From Heliocidaris tuberculata (Eukaryota; Echinodermata; Echinoidea; Camarodonta; Echinometridae), in assembly GCA_025618425.1 (NCBI GenBank), contig CM046832.1:24443059-24507058 (forward strand): 64,000 bases of DNA, in the 5' to 3' direction. This document shows positions 11,395 to 24,579 of this stretch, one piece after another (position 1 is the stretch's first letter; each line of letters begins with the position of its first letter). The notes below the pieces were generated by a model that saw nothing but the letters and a program-made list of their open reading frames with translations, was not told the DNA's origin and made no database searches. The position numbers were made by a program, and so were the translations under genes.

Positions 11395-14300
11395 AAAATA
11401 ATATTTCCATTAGAAAAATCTTTGGGTTCAAACTTTCATAAGCTTAATGAGTGAAATATTACATGTACCTTTACATACCTTCCGTTGGGGTTTGTGACGA
11501 ATGAAAACTGTTTTACATCAAAGAGAAGGAAAGTTTCATTTTATTTGCATGCAAGAATTTACTGTGTTAATTGATTTGATTTCTAGAAGTCCAGTCCTTT
11601 GTTATACAAAATATAGAATCGAAACGATTTTTGAAACGATTTTCATAGACTTGACTTATACAAAATGAACATAATTAGAACCAAAGAATTTTATAGTATG
11701 ATATTATTATGATACTACGCTACATAATCTACAAAATGATTAACACGATTTTTTCATTATATTTTACACATTTAATTAACACGAAATTAATTTTCGTAAC
11801 GAAAAACAGTTATTTCGTAAATCAAAAGCTTATTTTTTAGTTTCGAAGTCATCAATATTTTACTCTTTTAAGATGCATATATCAAAAAAAAAAAAAAAAA
11901 AAGGCTTACCTCATTTTATGACTCTTAAAGGTAATGTTTAGTTTTGGTACTCCCTCAAAAAGTTTTCGTCAGATTTCTTGGATTTTTGTTGATAAATAGC
12001 AAGATATTAGAAATACTAAGACGCTGTAAAGATTACACCACCTAAAGTGAAATGAGAGGTAAAAACATAAGTTATATACCGGGCCAGGGATATAAACTCC
12101 TAACAAAAGCAGCGTGCACCATACACTAGAACGCGTCCACACACAGCGACACACATGCCACCTCTAGCTTCTAGTGTGTTTGATCGATCTATCTGTTTAC
12201 TAAAAATCGTTCATCAAGCCGCATGGTGAACACAAAAATGTCAAATCTGAGATTATGATTAAACCTGACATACGGAATGAGATCATTAGTTTTCATTTCA
12301 AATCAAGTGAATACATTATCAATGGCCGATAATCGTCCAAAAAATTTAAGGCAGAACCGAAAAAGAAGGTCAATTAGCGTGACGTTAATTGGTTGAAGGT
12401 TTTAATTTGATGACAGACCATCTTTATTAGTGAGTTCCTCAAAATATTGAAGCGGTAAATTCCACATGCCATAATTGATCTTGACCTTTATACCCTAGGG
12501 GAATGTGTGAACTTTCTAGTCTTGTACCGTCTTTTGGACAGGTTGAGTGGTTTGCCTGTGAGCTTTTTTTCGTGGTCACGTGATCTGTTGGATGTATTGA
12601 GTGAGCTAATCTGTTCAATGTCACATATCGGTTATTTGTTTTTGTATATTGTGGTTTAAAGGTGGTTTCAGGGAAGTGCAAAGGTCGATTAGGGGAAAGG
12701 TTAATGATTTTTTTTTTGTATATATACTACCACTGCCAAAATAACCTCCGGACCAAACAGCAACATAATTACTAAGATATTTAGACTGTAAGTTTTTAAA
12801 AGCGAACAAAAACTTTCGGAACTATTTCATTAAACTGCACTAAACATGATCTGGTGTTTGAAAGTTGATTGCTTCGAAGTTTTTATCAAATCATTAAGAC
12901 AGTGTAAATCATTTATAAATATGACCATGCGAAAGATAACTATTGTCCAGAGAATGATTAAAGATAATAATTGTTTGGATTTATACGTTTGAGTCTATAT
13001 AAATAAGTAAGCAAGTACTATTTGTTTTATTTGACTTAATATTTTTAATCACATGCGACAGAAATCCTATTCAAACTTCATTGATATAGTTTGAAAATTT
13101 GTTCACCACTAAGCAAACTATCGTCATTTACGAAATGGAATTATTCTCTCTAACTTCCCCAAAGTTTTGGAAGAATTGTTTTAGGAGGTGGTGGGCAATT
13201 CTTAAATTGTTTTGAAATAGACAATAATTATTATATGCTCATTTTTCAAATTTCGAAATCCCTCACCGACGTGAATGAAATTAAACTCACCGTGATAAGA
13301 AATAATCGTTAATCCATAGCTACGGAGATTTTTCTTTTGTTGCTTACAGTGCAATAAGCATCTTTTTTCACTTAAAAATAATATATATAGTTAAATTAAT
13401 ATCGACAGAGAAGCAATCAACTGAAAAGACAAAATTATAATTAATATAGAATTTACAATATAATATGCCCCAGAAGTAAATTAATGAATCACAATGAATT
13501 GATATATAAAGTTAATGTTTTCTTTCCGTTGAGAAACATATACTGTACTTTTGTGATAAAGAGATAAGCTGTGAATTAACGAATTAATTAAACCAGCTAA
13601 ATTATATCTCTTTTTGTGTCTATTCCTTTCCGCCCCTCTCTCTTAGCTGTTTTTTCTTAATATCTTCCCTCCTTCATACCTATACGTTCTTCTTTCTTTT
13701 TCAAATTAAATTGCCACTCGACAGCATCGGAAGAACCTGTCTGTCTGTAGCATGTTGTACACCTGGGATAAGGCCTAACCCGCATGAGTAAAAACATCCT
13801 CACCCAATCCTTATCGTAGAAATTAAATAACTTCCATACCAACGTCACATTATAACACCCTTGCAAAGTCACTCGACATTACCAACCGTTTCGTTACATC
13901 TAATTGGTTGGTTTTAAACCTTCTTGCATTTTGTTCAGCTGCACCTTTGGCTTTATTACATCATCTCCAATTGATTGTAACAAAGAACAGATGCTGAAGG
14001 TACATCTCGATTGAACAGGCATCCTCCCAGACTGGTAATACTTAAAGGAGTAGAATGAGGTTGGGTTGGTGCTTCGATGAGAGTCATGACAGTGGTGTAT
14101 TCAGAAATTGATAAAGAAGTGGATGGAATCCCTTCCCGTAGGGGTAGGGGGTGCTACGAATAGGCAGTCCCGCGTGATACACTGCACTTAATTTTTTTTT
14201 TTCAAGGGCCTTCAAACAGGGGGCTTATGTCTTTGGTTTCATATTTGCGGATGTGATCACATACACTTAATTATTTTCTTTCGGAAGTCTAGTTTAGGGT

Positions 14301-16020
14301 ATGCATGTAATAGAAATAAATGTATATGATTGTGTAGTTTTTGGACAAAGCAAAGCTGCAGCAAAAGTACATAAAGTTCTAACAAAGAGGTCCTAACCTT
14401 TATTGTGCCTTTTCTTAGGGCTTGTTACCATTAAAGTCTTAAACTATAATCACCCGAGCGGTCAACACACGTAGTTTAATAACGGTGAGTATGATTCAAA
14501 CATCACAAAGCGTGGGTTATAAAACACTAAAATTAAAGTTGGACGAAAGAAAACGTAGAAATCTTCCAAGACGCATTTAAACACGTGTAGATGATTGTGC
14601 CATACTTTAAAAATAGAAATTGACTCAGAAAAAATGGTCTCCAATTACTCCATAGCCAGTTGTCGGGAAACAGGTAGTGAATCAGAAATTTAAGACGTGT
14701 TTATACGACGTATTTCAAACTAAAAACAAAAATGGTAACACAACCAGGAGTTATCTAGCAAATTTGAAATTAAATTTGAATCTAAATTTATTCAAGATCT
14801 CTTTGCTGTATATTACCTCTTTTATTATAAATTTCATTCGATGCATTAGGGAGAGAAGTATTGAGAAGTTTTCAAGTTACATTGAATTAGTTTCGAAATA
14901 ACGACCCCTTATCTGCTTTACAGCAAAATATTTGCCTGGAAACGTTGGTCCCCTTTTATTTAATGAATGAATGAATGAACGAACAAAGTAATGAATAAAA
15001 TGATATGTTTCAAAATAAAATCCTAAGTCAGTTTTATATATGGAAATAGAAGCATACATCTCCAACGTAATCGAAATGTAAAATCAAAGAAATCATAGGT
15101 GTCAATAACATTTTATGTATTAAATTTTATCATACGTGTAAACATTTAATGTGCCAATATTTTTACATAATTGACCCCCACCCCCATCCCCCCCCCCCTC
15201 CCCATCCGACAATCAGCCTTGTGTTTGCTTCAGACTCGGGTCCAAGACTGTCCTACTTTCGTAATTTTTAGGGGTCGGAATATCAGCTAACTGCTTTTGA
15301 AAGCGCAATCGTGTCTAGAATAGTATATTCCCTGAAGATTTCCCCTACCTTCAAAATCAGAAAAATTCATCTTGGCATGCAGACATTTATTTTGACGAAG
15401 ACTGGTGCAGTTGCTTGTAGTTATGTTGATTGTTTTGAAAACAAATCGTATGCAGCACAAAACTATGACCATAAATCACCTGCGATATTGTATTCTTTCT
15501 TAAATGAGTAAATACATAAGGGACTATTAGGCCTTTGCTTGTAACGGCCCAAGAGGGTGTTTAATTCAAGTTCAGGCAATGAAAAATCCTTCAATCTTTC
15601 GAATACACTTGGCAGACGTGATTCTAGACGAAGGTCGTAAAGATCGTGGGGGTAAATGACATCTACATCTTTACTTTGTATGTTTAAATACAAATTACTA
15701 GTATCTTGCACGGTGAAGTCGTATTTTACATTTGTGAATGTTCATCACTTAATTCGTTTACAAGGTGGTCTTTTCAGACAATATACTTTTCTAGATAGCA
15801 CGTGTTTCTTTTATGCTATCAGTAAAAACGAACGAGGATAATCTCTATTGGAAGTAGAAATTTGCAAATTGCTGAACATGATAGTAAGAGATTACAAATT
15901 GCTGGAAATATATAATTTCTAACATATGGATTTTGTTTATTATAAGAGAAGGACAATTTACACTATACATCATATTAATAACCAAGAAGTATAGACAGAC
16001 AAAGAACAACAACAATAAAA
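9553..16020. other. long AT-rich region without a supported gene
   Basis: It contains microsatellites, including (TG)n at 11360-11391, A18 near 11884, TA/T runs near 10253-10290 and a C-rich run at 15178-15200. Candidate frames up to 82 codons (for example 15463-15711 minus, containing LPSVFERLKDFSLPELELNT) look protein-like by eye but have no recognisable domain or splice model. Confidence 0.4.
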
Positions 16021-16023
16021 CAC

Positions 16024-16047
16024 AGAGAGAGAGAGAGAGAGAGAGTG
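16024..16047 (+). repeat. (GA)12 microsatellite
   Basis: Perfect GA dinucleotide run. Confidence 0.95.
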
Positions 16048-16059
16048 GGGGCGGAGTCG

Positions 16060-16985
16060 GCAGAGAGGGAAATAGTACAGAATAGATATTTTCCAGTCAC
16101 TCATTACTGCCTATGAATTATATATATATATATTTTTTTTCAGTTATAAAAGCATTACACAGAACAGAACAGAACATTTTCAGTCCTAACCTTGCAAACC
16201 ATGCATGTCAACAACGCATGATTTGGCAGGCAGTCTTGACCACACGTGACACATAAATAGTCACTTTCTTTCTCTTCCATGTTCTTAAACTTCACATAGT
16301 TATAATATTACCTGAATGTCTACCAATGTATACATACAAAGTTCCACCATGCACCTCTGTACAAGAAAGAAACAATGTAATTGCATGGATAGGACTATTC
16401 ATTCATTTTATGTACTTGAGCGGAGTTTTATCAGCATGATCGTATTGGTCGTTTATGGTGTCCATCTTTGTAATGTAGTGAGAAAAAATTACAACTTTTT
16501 CAACCAATTGTCTCATGATTTTTATCCGTACTGTCGAATCTTATAAAGCCTTTAAAATGAAAGATGATGGCCTGCTTCTTCCATATAATCTTGGTTATGT
16601 AAGCCACTAAAACAAACATATTTGCATTAACTTTGAAACGATGGAATAGATTGTATTGATTTAATTGTTAAAACTTTTTAAAGAAAAGCATATGGATCAT
16701 AAAAATAAACTAACGTTATTATCTAATTTCTTATCCAAAACACTTCATTGAAGCCAACGGCCTACCTCTTAATGAAGTCGTCGTCACGATTACCTGTATC
16801 AGAGACCACATCTTGTTTACATGTAACACACGTCACACCATGTTAACGATCAACGATCACCCTGTGGCCAATCCCGTGATTATTACCATGATTAATGATA
16901 CTGCCAAATCACTGTTTGTATCCTTAAGATATTGGGAGTGAGCGAGAGAAATAGGGAGAAAGTGGAAAAAAGAAAAGAGGACGGG
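16060..16985. other. intergenic, no supported gene
   Basis: AT-rich. A 76-codon frame (16316-16546) is not recognised. There is a (TA)n stretch near 16120. Confidence 0.4.
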
Positions 16986-16989
16986 CGAG

Positions 16990-17050
16990 GGGGGGGGGGT
17001 GGAGAGAGAGAGAGCGAGAGAGAGAGAGAGAGAGAGCGTGCGCATGCGCA
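16990..17050. repeat. poly-G/(GA)n block ending in an NRF1-like palindrome
   Basis: G11, then (GA)n with occasional GC, ends at TGCGCATGCGCA (17039-17050), a perfect match to the NRF1 core palindrome. Such sites often mark TATA-less promoters, but I see no first exon beside it on either strand. Confidence 0.7.
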
Positions 17051-18300
17051 GGTGAGGGCGAAAGACGGCCGACGAATACACAAACATACAGAAACACACA
17101 AAAGTAGAACGTGTATTCCATGTACTTGTCATTGTTCTACTTGAAATGGTTATTTACAATTCAAAAACAAAAACAAAACAAAGAAACGAGCATGAATCAA
17201 TCCGAACAGAGCAAGAGGCAAACCAACAACAGTTGTAGTATTGTATGTGCTGCACGGAGGTAGAAAATAACAAATAATATACGCTTGCTTTTGTTTGCAA
17301 CTTTCCAATAATGTTCTTATGGTATTATGAAATAGATTTATGCGTAATTAAATGACAGGGGGATCATTTTCTAAAGTTCTCTAGCTATGATGATGCTTGA
17401 GGGCTGTAGCAAACTTTGTAATTTGAAGGTATTGCTTTTCGATTTGCTTCATTTAGTTAGACTAGTGTTCTGTCTCCATGTTTCAATATTTAATAAAAAT
17501 ATAATAATATTGGTATATAATAAATGATGTAATAAAACAACAAAATGTTCCATCCGTTACATGATCATACCTATATCAATGGTCATGAAGATCTGACGTA
17601 ACATCAGGGAGTAAGATAACGTGATGATATATATACATTATCTCACGTGACACATTTGGGTATTACCAAACTTAGCTGTAATATCTTTCAGATACATAAC
17701 AAAGGATGAAATTCCATTATCCTCAATGCATGCTTATGGGTCGTGGTTATAGAGGTAATGTGTTTTGAAATATGATACATCATGACATAAAATAACGGTC
17801 TGAGCTCATTAGGTTATAGAATCTTCAGAGCAGCCTAGCTATATAGCCCCTGACGTAATTTGGCATTTCTCTCTCAGTATTATTCTGGCGCATCACAATC
17901 AGTTATGACGTAATGAGTTAAAAAAAATTATGATTTCTAGAGCAGATCCTGTCGCCAATTAATCATGTAAATATCTAAACATGTTCATACATCGGAAATC
18001 AAATACATTTTTATCATAAATTCTTGGATAGATGAAAAGGTCAAAGTAATGTGATGAAATAATCCGTGTTTGAGTTATTTCCTTCCGATTGATAACCAAC
18101 AAACCTGAATTAATCAGAAATAAAATGAACAGGCTGGCATGTTAACAGAAAGAGAAACCAACAAAAAAAATCGAACATGAGATTTTCATGTGATTTACTC
18201 TGTAATATGAACAAGAAGAAATTACAAATTTGAATTAAGTATGAACACATTGGGTGGCAGATAATGTCATATAGGGAGAGAATAGGTTATTGAGAGGGAT
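17051..18300. other. intergenic, no supported gene
   Basis: AT-rich sequence with AAAAC repeats at about 17165. Nothing gene-like is seen. Confidence 0.45.
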
Positions 18301-18308
18301 GGAATGAC

Positions 18309-18362
18309 AGAGAGAGAGAGAGAGAGAAAGAGAGATTAAAAAAGGGGGGGGGGGGGGGGGGG
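18309..18362. repeat. (GA)n, A7 and G19 purine tract
   Basis: About 50 bp of almost pure purine on the plus strand: (AG)n, AAAG, (AG)n, A7, then 19 consecutive G (18344-18362). Confidence 0.95.
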
Positions 18363-18660
18363 TGGCGGGGGAGGAAGAGAGGAAGAGAGGTAAAGGTGGA
18401 AAAGCACAGTATACACCTGAATATCAAGAGGGACATCCCAGACCGACAGACCGTCAATATGAAAGTTATGAATTTTTGAAAGTTGTAACTACTATATATA
18501 AATATTATGGGAATTTCAACTCCTCCATTTGCTCCAACACACAAAATGGCTAAAATGGCATATTTATCAAAGTGCATTACTCAGTAGGATCTGTTTCTTT
18601 CATCATGTTCATGAGGACCTATAACAATATGCTATCTCCAATATAATTTTGAGTACTGCT

Positions 18661-18687
18661 CCGAGGGTAAAGGCGCTTTACCCTCGG
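18661..18687. repeat. perfect 12-bp-arm hairpin
   Basis: CCGAGGGTAAAG, loop GCG, CTTTACCCTCGG. One flanking T/A pair extends it to 13 bp. It lies in otherwise unremarkable sequence. It could be the core of a small palindromic element, or a structured RNA or terminator-like hairpin if transcribed. Confidence 0.85.
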
Positions 18688-19145
18688 AAAAAACGCAAAT
18701 TATTGATAACTATTTTTCGTGTACGACAAACGGGAGAGTTGTCCGCAAGTATGTCACAATCGACTCATCAAATTGTCAATTTGAGATTCGCATAGATGTA
18801 GTGATCTCATTTATCAGACATCCATAACTTTATTATTCCTGGTCCGATTTCTTTCAAACTTTCACCATCCTGTTTTGGTTTATTTTTTCTGCTTTCACAC
18901 AAATCATCTTATTACCAAGGTTGGAGTGCTCTTTATAAAGCTGGCATAAACAGTGTTGCGCATGAAAGGTACCACAGAGAGAATTCGGAACACTTCAATA
19001 GCCATGATAGTGATAAGTGTCTCTGATTTCACACTATTGTTACACAGTGGGATATGAATGATTGCTTAGTATTGACAATTCACACGGTGCACCATGTAAT
19101 TACTATCACATTTTTCCTCGTTGGGGCGAAGGAGTGAGTGGGAGG

Positions 19146-19149
<4 letters not shown>

Positions 19150-19189
<40 letters not shown>
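19150..19189 (+). repeat. (GA)20 microsatellite
   Basis: Perfect GA run of about 40 bp inside a GGGAGG-rich purine segment. Confidence 0.95.
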
Positions 19190-19190
<1 letters not shown>

Positions 19191-19199
19191 AGGGGGAGG

Positions 19200-20375
19200 G
19201 GGTGAGACAAAAAGGAGCGGGAATCAAGAGAATGAGAAAGACTTCTCTCTCCCACTTCTTTCCCATCTAGTGAGGGGTTGATTTTTAGGACACCTTTGTT
19301 TTCTCATAAAATACTAAAAATAACTTGACAAATATGATATAATTATGATAATTGTTATTCTTTGAAGAAACCGCAAGCTTTGTTCAAAGGTATGTTGCAT
19401 ATACAAAAGAGATATCACTGACCTTATGCTAGGAGGTCAACAACCCAGGTGCACCAAACCAAGTAAACATAAGATATGCAGAGGAATTTTATGTGTGACT
19501 GATTATACATGCTCTAAGAATTTTCCCCTGCCAAACCGTATCGCTCAAGTTTTCGATCTCAAAATAATGCTAATAGAGAACAGGGCCGTTTTTCCGGCAT
19601 GACGCATACTTATTCACAACATTTTTTTTCCGTGCATTTTTTTTTTCTCTACTGGATTTGGTTTGAAGTTCTATTCAGTTTTTGGTTGTTTGAACTACTT
19701 TACTGAATGCAAGTGAAACCATCAGCATGTATAGATAGTCAACAAACTTGTCAGAAAGAAGGAAAAAACCACAGTCAGATTATAGGGCTGAAAGGGCCTT
19801 TCTTTTTCGGGTTAGGGAAGAGTACTCCCATTCTTCTAATCGACATGTAAAGGATTCTTGTGGTAGCGCACAAAGGGTACTTACATGTTCGAGTGATTTA
19901 TCGGATTTTAATATTTGTTTTTCGTCTGCATCCTATTTTAAATGAGATGTCAATAATGCTCTTATTTTGTTTTACGAGTGTTTTTTTTTTCTAAATATCT
20001 TCTGTCATTGAGGAGGTTTTAGCATTGTTCATTGTATTCCTCGTGGTCTACTCTCTATGAACAGAACATGATGTCATTGGAATGTTGGAATATAACCATC
20101 CCCTCGCTGTAAATCTAAAACATGAATGTTGCGTTATGAAGACGAACCTTATTTTAAAAATAATAACCACGTAAGAAACTCTAGCTTCTTGTGTAACATC
20201 ATGTTGATTGGAGGACTTTCTCAATTCATTTGTCACCCTCTTTTTTAAAAGAAAATATATATCTACGTTTCTTTTTTAAACAGGTTTTTCCGAAACCCCA
20301 CCATTGATGTGGAGGTAGATGTGGAGACATTCATTATAAATCAGTCTTTCAAAAAGTGTACTTATTTATAAAAGA
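19200..20375. other. intergenic, no supported gene
   Basis: AT-rich, with T runs near 19620 and 19980. No exon recognised. Confidence 0.4.
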
Positions 20376-20380
20376 TACAG

Positions 20381-20748
20381 ATTTAAAGATAAAATTGAGT
20401 TGGTTATGCGTTTACATTGTGAAAGAAACTGTCTCATTGCAATTTTAAAGACTGATCATGTCTACGTAAAAAATGGTGTATACTGAAAGGTTTAGGAATC
20501 ATCAAACTGATAAGAGATTGACCCAGTCTCGCTGAAAAGCGCACACAGAAATGGGTATACGGCACTACACACACATGTGGCGTGAATGTTTGGCACCAAC
20601 AAGTTACGCTATTTCTCGTCATATTTCTATCATGAGGACATTTGAAGAGTAACCCTTCTTCAGGGTATATTTTTACCATGATGTTCTACCAAACTGACAT
20701 AAAAGGAATGAGAAAGCTCGCAAATTATTTTTTTTTACCTGTCTCAGG
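20381..20748 (+). repeat. dispersed repeat copy 1 (partner at 52641-52993)
   Basis: The segment aligns collinearly, with substitutions and small indels, to 52641-52993. Both contain TTAAAGATAAA[AG]TTGAGTT near the start, a GTGAAAG...GTCTC block, GATGTCTAC/GATCATGTCTAC, ...CACACA... and CCAAACTGACAT[AT]AAA near the end. The overlapping 117-codon plus frame (20642-20995) is not conserved as an open frame in the partner, so I treat the pair as an uncharacterised interspersed repeat rather than a gene. Confidence 0.65.
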
Positions 20749-21183
20749 AGTCAACCTTTTCTTTAAAAGTGCACTATTAAGTCACATTCGACTTACGCTT
20801 CCTCATCACACTTACTATTCAAGCCTTATAGCATTCGACATCTCAAAGACTTCCATTCCTCAATCGATAGTGATGAGGCTTGATCAACAACAGCTGGTTA
20901 GTCATATGGTAAGAAGCTTGAAAATCATCACGATCATAAACATTCATTTCAGTATCGAACCAATGCTTAAAGTGAGCAATGCGAAATCAGGGTAACAGTA
21001 ACAAGGTGGCCTTCTCTTGGAGCTATCAATATTTTTCATTTACAACCTCTTGTATTCGTCATACACTTTCATTCGTTCATGATTGAGTGAAATTTGCTTT
21101 CATGTTCGTGTATATTGTTTTTTATTTCGAGTTGTGGGCCTTTTGCCATGTTTGCACCAAGATAAGGATAGAAGGGCGGTGTA

Positions 21184-21427
21184 TTTTGTGTCTGTGTGTG
21201 GGTGTGTGTGTCTGTGTGTGTGCGTGTTTTTGTGTGGTTTTGTTTGTTTGTTTGTTTGTTTTCGTTGTTGTTGTTTTGTGTGTTTTGTTTTGTTTTTTGT
21301 TTGTTTGTTTTGGTGTTTTGTTTTGTATTTTGTTGTTTTGTTTTGTGTGTTTTGTTTATTTGTTTGTTTTGTTTTGTTTTGTTTTGTTTTGTTTGTTTGT
21401 TTGTTTTTTGTTGGTTTTTTTTTTTTG
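21184..21427 (+). repeat. 240-bp G/T-only low-complexity tract
   Basis: (TG)n grades into (GTTT)n and (GTTTT)n with almost no A or C on the plus strand for about 240 bp. The overlapping frames rich in Phe/Cys/Val/Leu are artefacts of this composition. Confidence 0.95.
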
Positions 21428-21509
21428 GGGGGGTCTTATGAAAAGTTGTTTGCTGCCCACCTCTCTTTCATGTCTGAGATGATTTCAAAACTTAATTGCT
21501 TCTTGCAAA

Positions 21510-21600
21510 CCAGCGGCGTAGCCAATGGGTGGGGCCTGGGGGCGCATCCCCTCAAAAGTATGGTTCTTCCAGGTGCCCCCCATGAAAAATTGTGAAAGCA
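21510..21600 (+). mobile_element. fragment of a CAGCGGCGTAGC-ended repeat
   Basis: CAGCGGCGTAGCCAATGGG followed by GGGGCGCATCCCC resembles terminal sequence of hAT-like elements and related fragments at 22083, 23858 and 27727 (GGGGCTG..GGCTGCA..CCCC). Only one end is identifiable. Confidence 0.3.
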
Positions 21601-21799
21601 AGTGCGAAAATATGATATTAACACTGCATAAGATCGGTAATGCATTAGAATGTTTCAATTTTTCAAAATTCCTTTTTGTGGCCTCCAGTGAAATAAAATA
21701 CGGCCCTGCTAACTGTACACTATTGCGTAAAGGTCACAACATAGTTCAAATTCAGGACACATTTACTTACAAGAGACGAAATTGATTTGAAGCATAGTG

Positions 21800-24180
21800 T
21801 GCGTCACGGCTACAGTACACCCCCTTCCTCGATTGATGAAGAATAATCGGTGATAATTCAACCGATCTGGCGCCCTCAAATTGAATTTATTTTCATTTTT
21901 ATGAGTATTGTTACTAGCCTCCTTCCTGGAGTCTTCCTGACAGCTTCATCACGAAGTATCATATGAAGATGATAAGTATGTGCATCATCGTTGTTATAGG
22001 AGCTTCTTACATGATTATCGTATTGTGGTTCAGGAAAGTTTCAATGACGCTAAACGAAAAAATTATAACGTAAAACAGCAAAGCAGGGGCCGTGGAACCG
22101 GGGTGGGAGGGGGCTGCAGCTCCACCCCACTTTTTTGGTAGACACGTTTCATAATACGTATGTGGTAGACTTTATGACATGCTAGTTCTCGTGCTCAGTT
22201 CCCCCCTTAAATAATTCCTGTCCTGAAAGGGTTAAATAGCTATACCTGAATATGTAAGTGAGCAACATTTTTGTCTTATGTGTTAAAATAATTAGCTTAA
22301 CAATGATCCCATCCCTTCTGGTTGGAAAGCAGGCCCTCTCACTCAGAGTTGCTCTGTCGTGGACTCATGACACCCTACGATCTTCTCTGGCTTCATGTTT
22401 CATCCCGATTCTTGCAGATTGTTCTGATTTTCATTTCCCGTCAATCTATAATGGTGATGAACCCTACCGGCAAGGAAATTGAATTTATCACGATAAAAAA
22501 GGCAATAACTCGGTCGTAATCCAAATCATTGTTTCACAGACGCGTATCAAAGGAATTCACACAAAATCAATTAATCAAAAGAGAAAATATTAATAACGTG
22601 GGTTTTTCATGAGTCATTTGTAACATTAAACCTATGTCATGTCACATGTAGTATTGATGTCGTCAGCTTAGTTTTAGTACTTCAAAAGGGTACTTGACCT
22701 AAATTTAATGTACAGGAGACAAAATAATCCATTAGATTTGGGATTTTAAAGCTTCTAAACTGTAAATACAAAAAATGTTCGAAGAAAATGGATTTTCTGT
22801 GAACTTATGATTATAGGTCAAAATTAATCTTATTATTGATTTATGTTCCTTTTCATGGGCTCTCTCCCCAAGTCTTAATGTATCGATGAGTCATGCCAGA
22901 TCCATGACTCATGCAAGCCTTAATAATGTTTACCCCAACACTGAAATGAATTTTATGAAGAAAAACACTTTACATAGATGGCTGCTGGTGCAATACAGAT
23001 GTTAAGAATGTCTGGCTATGTCATCCTCAGGAAAAAGATATTTTTTAATAATGACATTCAGTCTCTGGTTTTAATTGATGAGGACAAGTCAATGTGTACA
23101 ATTGTATGCTTGTAGATGAAAGTGCATTAAAATTGTGTAGACAAAATCAAACAATCCAAAGCGACAATCATTATCTATTCTAAAGTCATGAGACGCATTG
23201 ACATGATCAGTGATTCCGTGTGGGTCAATTTATCTGTTGTCTTTCTCTCTTTCTATATTTCTCTCCGAGATTCGCCCACACCAACATCAGTCTCTTTTTC
23301 ACACTATCCCAAATTACGTCTTAAATAAGGAATGTTAACTTGATATTGTAAGTGTCATTTTCAACCAAAGAAAAAAATTACATGTTTTGATTTTTTGAAA
23401 TTTTTGGTTGCTAGGACTACGTCGACACAATAATGTCGTCACATAATGAGAAATTCGGGTATTTTTTCACATTCCAGGACCAAACCAAAATCCCCTAGAA
23501 TTCATACAATAAGGCGAATGTTGACAGCACAAATCCCTTTCTCCTTTAATCTCTATATTCTGTCTGTATCGGAGCCAAAATCTTGCCAGATAAATCGGGA
23601 ACAGCGTGCTTGCAAAAAAAGACTCATTGTATAAAGTTAATAGAAAACACTTACGTTTTGCACTGTACCTTTGTAAGAGAGAACGCGTGGGTAGTTGTAT
23701 AGTATCATAACCTTAGGTCATTACTTGTTTATAATTACATACCACTAAATGAGTGGGACGGGCAAGTTATACTTATTTTGTCTGGATGAGTGGGATAGTC
23801 TTTGATTTTCCCGCCAGATGTGATTAACCTCTTCAAACTTTTATGCTGGAATCAAAGGCGTATGACGCAGGGGGGCTGGGAGCTGCAACCCTTCTCCCCC
23901 GAGAATTTGAAAATACCAATCTTCGGGCGACCATAACCTCATATTTGAGCTGCGAGCTGGTCTGTTTTTAATTTTTATGTGTTACCTACTATATTTTGAT
24001 GTCGAAGTTATATTTCACTCAAATAAAGTACCTTTTTTGTGTTTAGAAACTTGGAAGTTGACATTGAGGCAAGATTTTTATTTTTTCATTCATTTGGAAG
24101 GAGAAACTCACTAAATGAATTGATTCGTGTTATATACCTTAGGCTCAATCACTGTCGTACAGGAACATGGGCAGATCGAG
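21800..24180. other. intergenic, no supported gene
   Basis: Contains two more GGGGGCTG(C)AGC-type fragments (22083-22135 and 23858-23910). A GC-richer piece at 22300-22460 is open in two overlapping plus frames (66-74 codons) without recognisable domains. Otherwise AT-rich. Confidence 0.4.
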
Positions 24181-24186
24181 CCATCA

Positions 24187-24578
24187 ACATGGGTAGTGTA
24201 CCTTTATAAAGAGAGTAGCGACATGGACGTCTGACTTTTCTGGAAACAAAATAGCGTTCGAATTCTTTAAATTGAGAACACCCAGGTGCTCATCGGAATT
24301 GAATAGAAATGTTGCATAGCAGTGGAAACAAAATGGCGTTCAAATCATGAGTTGTCACTACTCTATAATAGAGGTACTCTAAACATGGGTAGAGTACCTT
24401 TATATAGAGAGTATCGACATGGACGTCTGACTTTTCTGGACCCAAAATGGCGTTCAAATTCTTTCTATTTAGAACACCCAGGTGCTCATCGGAATTGAAT
24501 AGAAATAGTGGACCCAAAATGGCGTTCAAATCACGGGTTGTCGTTACTCTTCTATATAAAGGAACTCTAAACATGGGG
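24187..24578. repeat. tandem duplication (about 192 bp x 2) of a foldback unit
   Basis: Unit 1 begins ACATGGGTAGTGTACCTTTA at 24187, unit 2 begins at 24383 (196 bp later), and the start of a third appears at 24571. Shared words include GACATGGACGTCTGACTTTT, AACACCCAGGTGCTCATCGG and AAAATGGCGTTCAAAT. Inside each unit the left end (GTACCTTTA..AGAGAGTA) is roughly inverted at the right end (TACTCT..TATA..GGTAC/GGAAC), so each unit folds back. It is probably a tandemly amplified MITE. Confidence 0.8.
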
Positions 24579-24579
24579 A

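Noticed and set aside
20642..20995. 117-codon plus-strand frame
   Set aside because: Overlaps a dispersed repeat whose other copy does not keep the frame open.
21083..21595. 170-codon Phe/Cys/Val-rich frame
   Set aside because: Runs through the G/T-only tract, so composition explains it.
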